From JAVBWI01 sp036677445 (lineage in GTDB: Bacteria; Bacillota; Clostridia; Christensenellales; CAG-138), in assembly GCA_036677445.1 (NCBI GenBank), contig JAVBWI010000002.1, positions 62,001-126,000 of the forward strand: a DNA stretch of 64,000 nucleotides, read 5' to 3'. Shown piece after piece: positions 49,657 through 57,471 of the stretch. The notes below the pieces were generated by a model, which worked only from the letters and a program-made list of their open reading frames with translations, made no database searches and was not told where the DNA came from. A program made the translations under genes and the position numbers. Position 1 is the first letter of the stretch, and every line of letters begins with the position of its first letter.

Positions 49657-51774
49657 ATGGACAACACGTTTGAATATCTGTTTCAGCCGATTCAGATCGG
49701 CAATATGCTTATCCCCAACCGTATTTTCCACGCGGCGACGGACAGCGGCGCGTCCCACATCAACGGTGAAGTCAGCGACAGGGACCTGTATCATTACGGG
49801 CAGATCGCAAAGGGCGGCACAGGGCTTATTATCACCGGCGCAACGACGCCGGACCAGCCCACCGGCAAGCCGACCGTCAACTGTATGGCGGCCGACAGCG
49901 ACGAACATATTCCGGGCCTTACCCGCCTTGCAGCCGTCATGCACCAGTATGGCGCCAAGGCCTGCATACAAATCCAGCATCCGGGGCGGCAGGCTTCCAT
50001 GCCCCGGTATCCGGTGTATTCCGCAAGCGATATCGTCATGCGCATGCCCTGGTCGCAGAGCCACGAGATACTCTATGAGAATGAAGAAGCCAAGGGCAAG
50101 GCCGTCAAGCAGATGGCCATTGAGGACGTCATCGGCCTGGTTGGTAAGTTCTCGGATGCCGCATGGCGTATCAAACAGAGCGGTTTTGACGGCATAGAAC
50201 TGCATGCGGCGCACGGCTACCTGATTTCCCAGTTCATGAGCCCGTACCTCAACCGCCGCACCGACCGGTACGGCGGCAGCTTTGAAAACCGCATGCGTTT
50301 CGTGATGGAGATCATTTCGTCCATACAGCGCAAATGCGGCAGGGATTTCCCCGTGCTGGTGCGCTATTCCGCCGACGAGTGGATAGAGGGCGGGCGCGAT
50401 CTCGCTGAAAGCATCAAGGTCGCCAAAGCGTTGGAGGAAGCGGGCGTTGCCGCTATAGATCTTTCCCAGTGTACGCAGGAAAGCCCCGGTTCCGGCTTCA
50501 GCCCTATGTACTACCCCGAAGGGTGGACCATGTACGCTTCCGAAGCCGTTAAGAAGGAAGTCAAAGTGCCCGTGATGAATACGCATGTGCTGCGCGACCC
50601 CGCGCATTGCGATGCGCTCATTCGCGAGGGTAAAACGGATATGGTGGGGCTTTCCCGGCAGCTGCTGGCCGACCCCTACTGGCCCGTGAAGGCAAAGTAC
50701 GGCAAGACCGAAGAGATCCGCAAGTGCATCAGCTGCCTGACCGGCTGCTGGCAGGAGGCGCATATGGCCAAGCATGAAATTGGCTGCGCCATCAACCCCG
50801 CCTGCGGCAACGAAGCGTTTGCGGATATGCAAACTGCGCAGCAGCCATGTAATCTGGCCGTGGTGGGCGGCGGCCCTGCCGGTATGGAAGCCGCGCGCCA
50901 CGCGGCGCTGCGCGGGCATACCGTTACGCTGTTTGAGCGCACCGGGGAATTGGGCGGCGCGATACTCGGCTGCTGCCTGACCCCCGGCAAAGAAAAAATG
51001 AAGTGGTATGCGGATTGGATTCGCAGGCAGGTAGAAAGCCTTTCCAACATCACCGTGAAGCTCAACCATGCGCCCACCCTAGAGGAGCTCAAGGGCTTTG
51101 ATCTGGTGCTCAACGCCACCGGCGCAGGCAGCTATGTACCCGATATGGTATCGGGTGCGGAGCGGATCGTGCCCTTTGAGCAGGTGATGGCCTGCCCCAA
51201 GGTCAACTGCGCATATCACCCCGGCGGGCGCTCGCCCAAGAAGCTGGGGGAGAAGGTGCTGATCTGGGGCGACCATTACGCGGCGGTGGATACCGCGCAG
51301 TTTTTAGCCTCCATCGGCAAGCAGGTGACCATCGTGACGGAAAACGCCAAATTCGCGGCGAATGTGGAAGTCATCCACATGTATGTGGCGAACAAGCGCT
51401 TTGCGCTGCAGGAAGCGGAAGCACTGCATGGGAAGCCCTTCAAGCACCCCGTGCAAATTCTGACCGCAACCACTGTGGTGGAAGCGGGGGAGGGGTATGC
51501 GCTTTTACAGGATAAGCAGTTCCGCCTGACCCGGCTGGAGGTGGACGGCATCATCACCTGCCATGTGCGGCCGCGCATGGAGCTGCTCGACGCGCTTCGA
51601 GCCGCGGGCGTGCCTGCGGCCAATGCGGGCGACTCCCTTGCGCCCCGCAACCTGCACGCTGCCGTGATGGAGGGTGCCACCTTCGGCAAGAACCTCGAAG
51701 GCGGCGGGCTGATGAACCCCAACCACGCCCCCTTGGGCAAGCTGCCGCTGGAGGTACAGCGCCAGTTAATCTGA
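49657..51774 (+). CDS. FMN/FAD/Fe-S flavin oxidoreductase, old-yellow-enzyme type (2,4-dienoyl-CoA-reductase-like)
   Basis: 705 residues in two parts. Residues 1-370 form the old-yellow-enzyme TIM barrel (VGLSRQLLADPYWPVK at the FMN site; IELHAAHGYLISQFMSPYLN with the family His-Tyr region). CISCLTGCW (near 356-364) and a later Cys in EIGCAINP bind a 4Fe-4S cluster. Residues about 395-705 are an FAD/NAD(P)H domain (LAVVGGGPAGMEAA). Such enzymes reduce activated C=C bonds of enoyl-CoA, bile acid or keto-unsaturated compounds. GGGAGG precedes the ATG. As last gene of a sugar operon it may reduce an unsaturated (dehydrated) sugar product, an inference from position. Confidence 0.9.
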   Translation: MDNTFEYLFQPIQIGNMLIPNRIFHAATDSGASHINGEVSDRDLYHYGQIAKGGTGLIITGATTPDQPTGKPTVNCMAADSDEHIPGLTRLAAVMHQYGAKACIQIQHPGRQASMPRYPVYSASDIVMRMPWSQSHEILYENEEAKGKAVKQMAIEDVIGLVGKFSDAAWRIKQSGFDGIELHAAHGYLISQFMSPYLNRRTDRYGGSFENRMRFVMEIISSIQRKCGRDFPVLVRYSADEWIEGGRDLAESIKVAKALEEAGVAAIDLSQCTQESPGSGFSPMYYPEGWTMYASEAVKKEVKVPVMNTHVLRDPAHCDALIREGKTDMVGLSRQLLADPYWPVKAKYGKTEEIRKCISCLTGCWQEAHMAKHEIGCAINPACGNEAFADMQTAQQPCNLAVVGGGPAGMEAARHAALRGHTVTLFERTGELGGAILGCCLTPGKEKMKWYADWIRRQVESLSNITVKLNHAPTLEELKGFDLVLNATGAGSYVPDMVSGAERIVPFEQVMACPKVNCAYHPGGRSPKKLGEKVLIWGDHYAAVDTAQFLASIGKQVTIVTENAKFAANVEVIHMYVANKRFALQEAEALHGKPFKHPVQILTATTVVEAGEGYALLQDKQFRLTRLEVDGIITCHVRPRMELLDALRAAGVPAANAGDSLAPRNLHAAVMEGATFGKNLEGGGLMNPNHAPLGKLPLEVQRQLI

Positions 51775-51804
51775 CGCGGCAGCACACTTCATAAAAGGAG
51801 AAAT

Positions 51805-51846
51805 ACGCCTCGTTTATGCCCAAGGCAGGCATGAACGAGGCGTTTC
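51805..51846. terminator. bidirectional terminator between convergent genes
   Basis: ACGCCTCGTT (51805-51814) pairs with AACGAGGCGT (51834-51843), with an inner TATGCC/GGCAT-type stem. TTTC follows on the plus strand and ATTT on the minus. Confidence 0.65.
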
Positions 51847-51890
51847 TGTATGGCATGCCTTGCCCCTACTATGGGGGCGCTTGCGTATAT

Positions 51891-52094
51891 CTAGCGATTC
51901 TCCCCTTTTCCGGCGGCGAAGTACGCCACGGGGCCGATGATGTTTAGGAGCGCCACGACCAATATCCAGAACAGCTTGCTCCCGAACCGGTAATACGGAT
52001 GCCGCAGCACGTGTATAAGCGCCGTAAGCATGAGCGTAAACTGGATGACGACCAAGGGGATCAATATGGGAAGATGTTGCGTAATCGTATTCAT
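51891..52094 (-). CDS. small PLDc_N-domain membrane protein
   Basis: Sixty-seven residues with two hydrophobic helices (about 9-30 and 40-60). The pattern 'LTALIHVLRHPYYRFGSKLFW' then VVALLNIIGPVAYFAAGKGE, with Pro near the second helix and a charged end, matches the phospholipase-D-nuclease N-terminal (PLDc_N) family of small membrane proteins; in Bacillus such proteins lie near ABC transporter and XRE-regulator genes. The ATG overlaps the stop of the upstream XRE gene by four bases (ATGA). The two are therefore co-translated and probably functionally linked. Role unknown. Confidence 0.78.
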   Translation of the reverse strand: MNTITQHLPILIPLVVIQFTLMLTALIHVLRHPYYRFGSKLFWILVVALLNIIGPVAYFAAGKGENR

Positions 52095-53212
52095 ATGGAT
52101 GCCTCCTGAAAAAATTGCAGTTTTGTAATGAGCCTGTCAAAGCGCTCCTGCCCGCGCAGTGCATGGAAGGCGGGGTTGTGCAGTACCGCGTTGAGCAGGT
52201 CCTGCCTGATGGCCGCGTTGTTTCGCGGCGGCTGGGTACCCAGATCGAGGGAAGAGAACAACTTGTCAAGGCTGCCGAAGAAACGTCCGCCTTTGAGCTT
52301 CAGTGGGAATAGATCGGGCGCGGTCAGCGCCTTCGCATAGGCTTCGAGCATATCCAGCGCTTTTTCGTACTCGCCTTGTGCGGTAAAAAGCTGTGCAGCT
52401 GTGAGCTGTGTGGAAAAATACAGCACCGGGTGCACCTCGCGCATTTCGAAAATATCGCCCATGTGCAGTATTGCGTTGACGTACTCCTCAATTCTTTTGG
52501 GGTCGTCCGCAAAGAGTGAGATCAGATCCGGGCAGATACCGAATACCTCGACGATGTTCAGGTACAGGAATGCCTGCAGCAGCTCGATCGCCTTGCTGTT
52601 GTCGCCCTTCATCCTGTAAGCCTTGGCCAACAGCGGCTGTGTGGACATGGGCAGCTCGGCAATGCCTTCAAGCAGGTCGATCGTCATGGAGGGTTCGTTC
52701 ATAACAAGGTGGCACACCGCGCGCATATGCAGCGATTGGCGGGCGAGCGCAGAGTCGCTGCATTCCTGCTCCACGCGTGTAAAGAGATCAAGCGCCTCTG
52801 TATATACCGCCTGCGTTTTTTCCGGCGTACCGGCAAGCTGCGCATGGTTTACGAGCAGCGCCCCGATGTTGAACAGCAGCCGCCAGCAGGAATAGTATTT
52901 GCGAATGTGTTCCTCGCACTGCGCATATATGGCTTCAAACGGCTGCTCGGTGAACGCCTGCGACAGCTGCGCGTACAGCTTTGCAATATCCTCCTGGGAA
53001 AGCTGCGGCGCATAGCCGATCAGATCATCCACGCTCATGTTGAAATAGGACGCCAGCACGGGCAAAAGCGTGATGTCCGGGTAGCTTTGCCCGGATTCCC
53101 ACTTGGAAACCGCCGGCTTGGATACGCCCATGTAAGCGGCTAGGTCCTCCTGCGTAATTCCCTTTTTTCTTCTGCTTGACGCAATCACTGCGCCGATATT
53201 GATGCTTTTCAT
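52091..53212 (-). CDS. XRE-family regulator with TPR-like C-terminal region
   Basis: 373 residues. The N-terminal helix-turn-helix (IASSRRKKGITQEDLAAYMG then VSKPAVSKWESGQSYPDI, about residues 7-45) is the Xre/Cro type. The rest is helical with repeats of about 35-40 residues (QCEEHIRKYYSCW, YRMKGDNSKAIELLQAF, FTAQGEYEKALDMLEAYAKA), like TPR sensor regions in peptide-responsive regulators. GAGGTGAGG precedes the ATG at 53212; longer upstream reading has no site. It overlaps a small membrane protein gene, its likely target or partner. Confidence 0.87.
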   Translation of the reverse strand: MKSINIGAVIASSRRKKGITQEDLAAYMGVSKPAVSKWESGQSYPDITLLPVLASYFNMSVDDLIGYAPQLSQEDIAKLYAQLSQAFTEQPFEAIYAQCEEHIRKYYSCWRLLFNIGALLVNHAQLAGTPEKTQAVYTEALDLFTRVEQECSDSALARQSLHMRAVCHLVMNEPSMTIDLLEGIAELPMSTQPLLAKAYRMKGDNSKAIELLQAFLYLNIVEVFGICPDLISLFADDPKRIEEYVNAILHMGDIFEMREVHPVLYFSTQLTAAQLFTAQGEYEKALDMLEAYAKALTAPDLFPLKLKGGRFFGSLDKLFSSLDLGTQPPRNNAAIRQDLLNAVLHNPAFHALRGQERFDRLITKLQFFQEASI

Positions 53213-53414
53213 TTTCCTCACCTCTGCATTGAGTATAAGCCGCCTTTCAACCGCAGGCAATGGAGGCATAGTTAAGTTCGGTAGAAAATAATAACCGTCA
53301 GTTAACTTCACCCACGACAGGCAGCCCCATGCGCTTGACTTCGCATGCCTTAGTCCGTAATATGGGAGGCGGAAACAAAATCGCTACGTGGCGTGCAGAT
53401 AGAAGGAGAAACGT

Positions 53415-54671
53415 ATGCATATAGACAGCCGGCTGTTCAGGGGCGATTGCGCCTGCTCGCGTGCGCACAACGTATTTACGCAGGAGGCATACATTGCGCG
53501 CGGCGCGATAACATCGCTGCCCGCGCTGCTCTGCGGGTATGGGTTTCACGCCCCCTGCGTGATCTGCGACAGTAATACCTATATCGCGGCGGGGCGGCAG
53601 GTACATGATATGCTGCAAGGCAATCTGGTTTGTCTGCCTGCGGAAGGGCTGCATGCCGACGAGCGTGCGGTTGGGGCGGCGCAAGCGCAGCTGTCGGACG
53701 GCGCCGACCTGCTGGTGGCGGTCGGCGCGGGCACCGTGCACGACGTAACGCGTTTTTGCGCGTACACGCGCAACATTCCATTTTTATCCGTACCCACGGC
53801 GGCAAGCGTGGACGGATTTCTTTCCACAGTAGCGGCAATGACATGGAAAGGGCTGAAGAAGAGCTTTGCCGCCGTCGCGCCCTTCGCCGTCGTGGCGGAT
53901 ACCGATCTGTTCAAAAACGCGCCGTACCGGCTGACGGCTTCGGGGATATCCGATTTATTGGGTAAGCACATCGCCATTGCGGATTGGCGCATTGCGCACA
54001 TCGTTACGGGCGAATATATTTGCGAGCGGGTATGCGCCATGGCGTTGGAAGCGGTGGAGACCACCTGTACTTGCTCATCACAGCTGCGTGCCGGCGATTT
54101 TGCCGCCTATGAGCACCTGATGTACGGCCTGCTGCTTTCCGGCCTTGCCATGCAGATGGTGGGAAATTCCCGCCCGGCCTCGGGCGCGGAGCACCATCTG
54201 TCGCACCTTTGGGAAATGGAGGTATTAAACCCGCACATCGATGCGCTGCACGGCGAAAAGGTATCCGTCGGCCTCATGCACTGCGCCCGCCTGTACGAGC
54301 GCGCCAAACAGAGTATCCGTGCGGGGCGCTGCCATGCAATGCCTTATGCAGGGCTTGAGCAAGCGTTGCTGCGCGAAGCGTTCCCGGGGGAGCAGCGTTA
54401 CCAGGGGATATTGGAAGAAAACGATCCCGACCCGCTCCTTGGCATTGATCCTTCGGAACTGGAAGCGGCGCTGCCCGCAATTGCGCAAGTGCTGGATCAA
54501 ATTCCTTCCGCACAGCAGCTGGATGCGCTGCTTGCGCAGGGCGGCTGTACGCGGTCGATGGCGGATATCGGCCTCCGGGACGGCTTGGTCGGAAAAAGCA
54601 TTCGTCTCTCGCCCTATGTGCGCAACAGGCTCACATTTCTGCGTCTTATGAAAATGCTGCAATTTGCATAG
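53415..54671 (+). CDS. sn-glycerol-1-phosphate dehydrogenase family protein (AraM/EgsA-like)
   Basis: 418 residues, iron-containing-alcohol-dehydrogenase-like fold. LLVAVGAGTVHDVTRFCAY is the NAD loop, FLSVPTAASVDGFLS the second family motif, and GISDLLGKHIAIADW (Asp), GAEHHLSHLWEM (His) and ALHGEKVSVGLM (His) are the metal ligands. Family members make glycerol 1-phosphate in archaea and in Bacillus (AraM, for heptaprenylglyceryl lipids). AGAAGGAG precedes the ATG. It stands alone with its own terminator. Some members are instead linked to arabinose loci, so lipid synthesis is likely but not certain. Confidence 0.85.
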   Translation: MHIDSRLFRGDCACSRAHNVFTQEAYIARGAITSLPALLCGYGFHAPCVICDSNTYIAAGRQVHDMLQGNLVCLPAEGLHADERAVGAAQAQLSDGADLLVAVGAGTVHDVTRFCAYTRNIPFLSVPTAASVDGFLSTVAAMTWKGLKKSFAAVAPFAVVADTDLFKNAPYRLTASGISDLLGKHIAIADWRIAHIVTGEYICERVCAMALEAVETTCTCSSQLRAGDFAAYEHLMYGLLLSGLAMQMVGNSRPASGAEHHLSHLWEMEVLNPHIDALHGEKVSVGLMHCARLYERAKQSIRAGRCHAMPYAGLEQALLREAFPGEQRYQGILEENDPDPLLGIDPSELEAALPAIAQVLDQIPSAQQLDALLAQGGCTRSMADIGLRDGLVGKSIRLSPYVRNRLTFLRLMKMLQFA

Positions 54672-54784
54672 GGATACGGCTCCCGTTACGTAATGCGGCG
54701 GTAAGCCCTTTGGACTGTGTATAAAGCGGGATAAATACGCGATCCATAAAAATCGGTTTGCTGCATACTTGCCCGAGGAATATA

Positions 54785-54816
54785 TGCCTGCCCATTTTCG
54801 GGCAGGCATGTTTTTT
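54785..54816 (+). terminator. intrinsic terminator of the glycerol-1-phosphate dehydrogenase-like gene
   Basis: TGCCTGCCC and GGGCAGGCA form a perfect nine-bp stem with a six-base loop, followed by TG and TTTTTT. Confidence 0.88.
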
Positions 54817-54997
54817 AGTCTGTATATGCTGAAACAGCATGAATACCTTAACCAAAACGAATATTGGGGCATATATATGTTACTACAACCATCGCATGTA
54901 TACGGCTTACGCACAGGACGTAAAGCGCGCTGTTGCGTGTCGGGAAAAAGAGAGTTTACCTGACAGTGCCGTCTATGCACAACAAGGAGGCTGCTTT
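54817..54997 (+). other. upstream region of the collagen-like gene
   Basis: Between the terminator and the AAGGAGG ribosome site lies an AT-rich stretch, with GGGGCATATATATG near 54875. A sporulation-type -10 (CATA-N3-TA-like) is imperfect and I cannot name the sigma factor. No separate gene is supported. Confidence 0.35.
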
Positions 54998-56242
54998 ATG
55001 AATAGAAATATGTGGTGCAACAATAGAAATAGAAGCGGATGCAGCAGCGGCTGTAATCATGGCAGGGACCACTGCGGACACGACTGTGACAGAGGCTGTG
55101 CATGCAAGTGCTGTGTTGGACCCGCCGGCCCGCAGGGAATACCCGGGCCACAAGGTCCTCAGGGCTTTCCGGGTCCACAGGGACCGCAGGGTTTCCCTGG
55201 CCCGCAAGGCATTCCCGGCCCACAGGGTATCCAGGGTCCTATCGGTCCCACCGGCTCGGCTGGCCCCACCGGTCCTACCGGCCCCACCGGCCCCACCGGC
55301 CCCACCGGCCCTGCGGGTGAGCCTGGAGGCCCCACCGGTCCCACCGGCCCGACTGGTCCTACCGGTCCTACCGGCCCAGTAGGCCTTATAGGTCCGACAG
55401 GTCCTACCGGCCCCACCGGCGATACCGGTCCCACTGGCCCCACCGGCCCGACCGGTCCCACCGGCCCCACCGGCCCCACCGGCCCCACCGGCGATCCTGG
55501 CCCGACTGGTCCTACCGGCCCGACCGGTCCTACCGGCGATATCGGCCCGACTGGTCCTACCGGCGACACCGGCCCGACAGGTCCTACCGGTCCCACCGGC
55601 CCGACAGGTTCTACCGGTGATATCGGCCCGACAGGTCCTACCGGTCCGACAGGTCCTACCGGTCCCACCGGCCCGACCGGTCCTACCGGCGATACCGGCC
55701 CGACAGGTCCTACCGGTCCCACCGGCCCGACAGGTCCCACCGGCGATACCGGCCCGACTGGCCCTACCGGCGATACCGGCCCGACAGGTCCTACCGGCCC
55801 AACCGGCCCGACCGGCCCTGTGGGGGCTCTTGCCGGCGTGCAGGTACAGCTGCAGGGAAGTTCCGGCGGTACGGTAGCGGACGGCGCGAATGTGCTCTTC
55901 GATGTCCCGTTGAATCTGATCAGTCCGGATATCACCTATATCCCTGCAACAGGCGTATTCACGTTTAGCGCACCCGGTACCTACTTTGTGAATTGGTGGG
56001 TCAATACCGACGGCGCCGAGGCGGAAATCAGTGTGGAGTTTACCATCGAGACCTCGGGCGGCGCGGCCATTTCCGCAACCTCGCCCGCACCGATCGTGGC
56101 GCTGCAGCTCAACGGCCAGGCGTTGCTTACCGTCGGCTTGGTACCTGCTACGATGTCCCTCGTGAACAACACTGGCGCGACTGTAGTTTACGGCACCAGC
56201 GCTGTTCAGGCTGATCTTACCATTGTACAGATCGCCCCATAA
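54998..56242 (+). CDS. collagen-like GPT-repeat surface (exosporium/BclA-type) protein
   Basis: 414 residues. A Cys/Asn/His-rich head (residues 1-39: CNNRNRSGCSSGCNHGRDHC, then DCDRGCACKCC) precedes a collagen Gly-x-y tract (about 40-275), first GPQGIPGPQG units and then almost pure GPT with a few GDT, GDI and GEP triplets. A C-terminal trimer-type beta domain (about 276-414, TVADGANVLFDVPLNLISPD, then GVFTFSAPGTYFVNWWVNTD) resembles the BclA/C1q jelly-roll. Such proteins form hair-like filaments on Bacillus and Clostridium spores. The Cys head probably cross-links to the coat. The start at 54998 follows AAGGAGG. Confidence 0.92.
   Translation: MNRNMWCNNRNRSGCSSGCNHGRDHCGHDCDRGCACKCCVGPAGPQGIPGPQGPQGFPGPQGPQGFPGPQGIPGPQGIQGPIGPTGSAGPTGPTGPTGPTGPTGPAGEPGGPTGPTGPTGPTGPTGPVGLIGPTGPTGPTGDTGPTGPTGPTGPTGPTGPTGPTGDPGPTGPTGPTGPTGDIGPTGPTGDTGPTGPTGPTGPTGSTGDIGPTGPTGPTGPTGPTGPTGPTGDTGPTGPTGPTGPTGPTGDTGPTGPTGDTGPTGPTGPTGPTGPVGALAGVQVQLQGSSGGTVADGANVLFDVPLNLISPDITYIPATGVFTFSAPGTYFVNWWVNTDGAEAEISVEFTIETSGGAAISATSPAPIVALQLNGQALLTVGLVPATMSLVNNTGATVVYGTSAVQADLTIVQIAP
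55255..55820 (+). repeat. in-frame nine-bp tandem repeats encoding Gly-Pro-Thr
   Basis: The collagen tract is built of GGTCCTACC/GGCCCCACC units (nine bases, one triplet of residues), very low in complexity. It should be prone to slippage and to copy-number change in multiples of nine, and it keeps the opposite strand open by chance. Confidence 0.9.
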
Positions 56243-56306
56243 GCAAAGGAGGAATGCATATCGACACAGCTTACATACAAAATATAGCCTCGTTACAAAA
56301 GACAAA
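56243..56306 (+). other. Shine-Dalgarno-like site without a clear gene
   Basis: AAAGGAGG at 56246-56252 lies one base before an ATG (56254), too close for normal use. The frame runs about 50 codons into repeat copy 3 and stops there. It may be the remnant of a second gene broken by the repeat, or chance. Confidence 0.25.
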
Positions 56307-56328
56307 GGCCCCGGCATACGCCGGGGCC
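56307..56328 (-). repeat. left flanking hairpin duplication of repeat copy 3
   Basis: GGCCCCGGC and GCCGGGGCC form a nine-bp stem, nearly the same as 56714-56736. On the minus strand TTTGTCTTTTG follows, so this distal copy looks like the working terminator of the SanA/YdcF-like gene. Confidence 0.6.
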
Positions 56329-56332
56329 AAAA

Positions 56333-56713
56333 CTGTCAAAAAAGTGCTATGGCACTTTTTTGAGTTTTCAGGAACCGCCTGTACCCTTGGTACGGTCGGC
56401 GATTCCTGAAAGAAAAGCCTTGCGCTGCAAGGCTTTTCGCCGCCACCGCACATGTCGCTCTTCGGCGGTTGGAAGCCTCCGGGAGTCGGAGCCGAGCGCT
56501 GAGAGTGGCAGATGAAGCGGGGGTTGCGGCCGTTGCCAAAGGCAGCAAACGGTTCAGTGAACCGTTTGAAGGCCGGAACGGGTATCCGCCTGCGGATGCC
56601 CCGGGCACGAAGAAGGCCAGTGAGTAAGGGAGCACCACTCGTATGAGAATGGTGAGACCATTACGAACTGCAAAGCGGCCCCCGAATCCCCAAGGGGGTT
56701 TATTGACAACCGG
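56333..56713 (+). repeat. hairpin-chain repeat element, copy 3 (long form)
   Basis: About 381 bp. It has all modules of copy 2 and one extra block (about 56520-56605) that adds a perfect AAACGGTTCA..TGAACCGTTT palindrome and a GTATCCGC..GCGGATGC stem. Stems differ from copy 1 in pairs: CAGGAACCGCC replaces CAGGAACAACC, GTACC..GGTAC replaces GTGCC..GGCAC, and GAAAAGCC..GGCTTTTC replaces GGAAAGCC..GGCTTTCC. It is bracketed by duplicate GGCCCCGG hairpins and lies 3' of a minus-strand gene. Confidence 0.75.
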
Positions 56714-56736
56714 AGGCCCCGGTACACGCCGGGGCT
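56714..56736 (-). repeat. right flanking hairpin duplication of repeat copy 3
   Basis: GGCCCCGG and CCGGGGCT stem-loop, the version nearest the end of the SanA/YdcF-like gene. It has no T-tract, since the element follows it directly. Confidence 0.55.
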
Positions 56737-56755
56737 AAATTTATATATAGTCACA

Positions 56756-57448
56756 CTACGTTTTATCGTTGGTTACATCGCCGTTGCCGCTCACCGGTAT
56801 CGTTTCGCCCAGGTACGCGGGCTTGGGCCGGAACAGCACATAAAAGAAATCCTTCGCCCTTGCGAGCATCTCGCGCATGTCGTAATACGTCTGTACCGCG
56901 TAAGTATAGGGCCTGGCGCTGACGCCATACGCTTCAAGCCCCATAGCGCGCGCGATATACAGTGCGCGGTACAGGTGGTATTGCTGCGTTACGATCACAA
57001 CCCGCCGCGCCTGAAATATATCCCGCGCGCGGTACATGCTTTCATACGTGGAAAAACCCGCGTGATCCATGAATACAAACTCGGACGGCACGCCCCGTTC
57101 AATGACGAACGCCTTCATGACGTTCACTTCGTCATAGTCCGTTCGGCCATGGTCGCCGCTCATCAGCATTCGGTCGGATGCGCCCAGCTCGTAAAGCTCT
57201 ACGCCGCGCAGGAGTCTATCCTGCAGCATGGCGCTCGGGCGGTCTCCTTCCCACACGCCCGCACCAAGCACAAGGATGCAGTCTGCGTTGAGCGCTGCCG
57301 CCTGTTCGGGCGTTCGGATATACGGCTGCGCGGCCGCTACAACATATTCGCTGATGGCGAAGGGCGCGGCCGCAAGCAGCAGTAACGCAAGCAGTATCGG
57401 CAGCAGCCTGCGCTTGCCGTGTGTTTTTATGGATGTCTTTTGTTGCAT
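56756..57448 (-). CDS. SanA/YdcF-family (DUF218) membrane protein
   Basis: 230 residues. One N-terminal helix (about residues 15-36, LLPILLALLLLAAAPFAISE) anchors a DUF218 domain facing outward: NADCILVLGAGVWEGDRPSA near residue 56, LMSGDHGRTDYDEVNVMK, and VTQQYHLYRALYIARAMGL. SanA in E. coli affects envelope barrier function; YdcF binds SAM. The ATG at 57448 is preferred over an in-frame TTG nine codons upstream because GGGAG lies six bases before it. It follows the nitrilase-like gene by 23 bases. The enzymatic role is unknown. Confidence 0.85.
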   Translation of the reverse strand: MQQKTSIKTHGKRRLLPILLALLLLAAAPFAISEYVVAAAQPYIRTPEQAAALNADCILVLGAGVWEGDRPSAMLQDRLLRGVELYELGASDRMLMSGDHGRTDYDEVNVMKAFVIERGVPSEFVFMDHAGFSTYESMYRARDIFQARRVVIVTQQYHLYRALYIARAMGLEAYGVSARPYTYAVQTYYDMREMLARAKDFFYVLFRPKPAYLGETIPVSGNGDVTNDKT

Positions 57449-57471
57449 GCATTGCTCCCGGAATTGTGAAT

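Noticed and set aside
55255..55820. CRISPR-like or direct-repeat array
   Set aside because: The repetition is continuous, in-frame and without spacers; it encodes Gly-Pro-Thr triplets.
54956..56317. Long open frames on the minus strand and in the other frames across the collagen-like gene
   Set aside because: They arise because the GPT coding repeat is nine bases long and stop-free in several frames. They lack ribosome sites and recognisable domains, and the plus-strand protein has a clear head and trimer domain.
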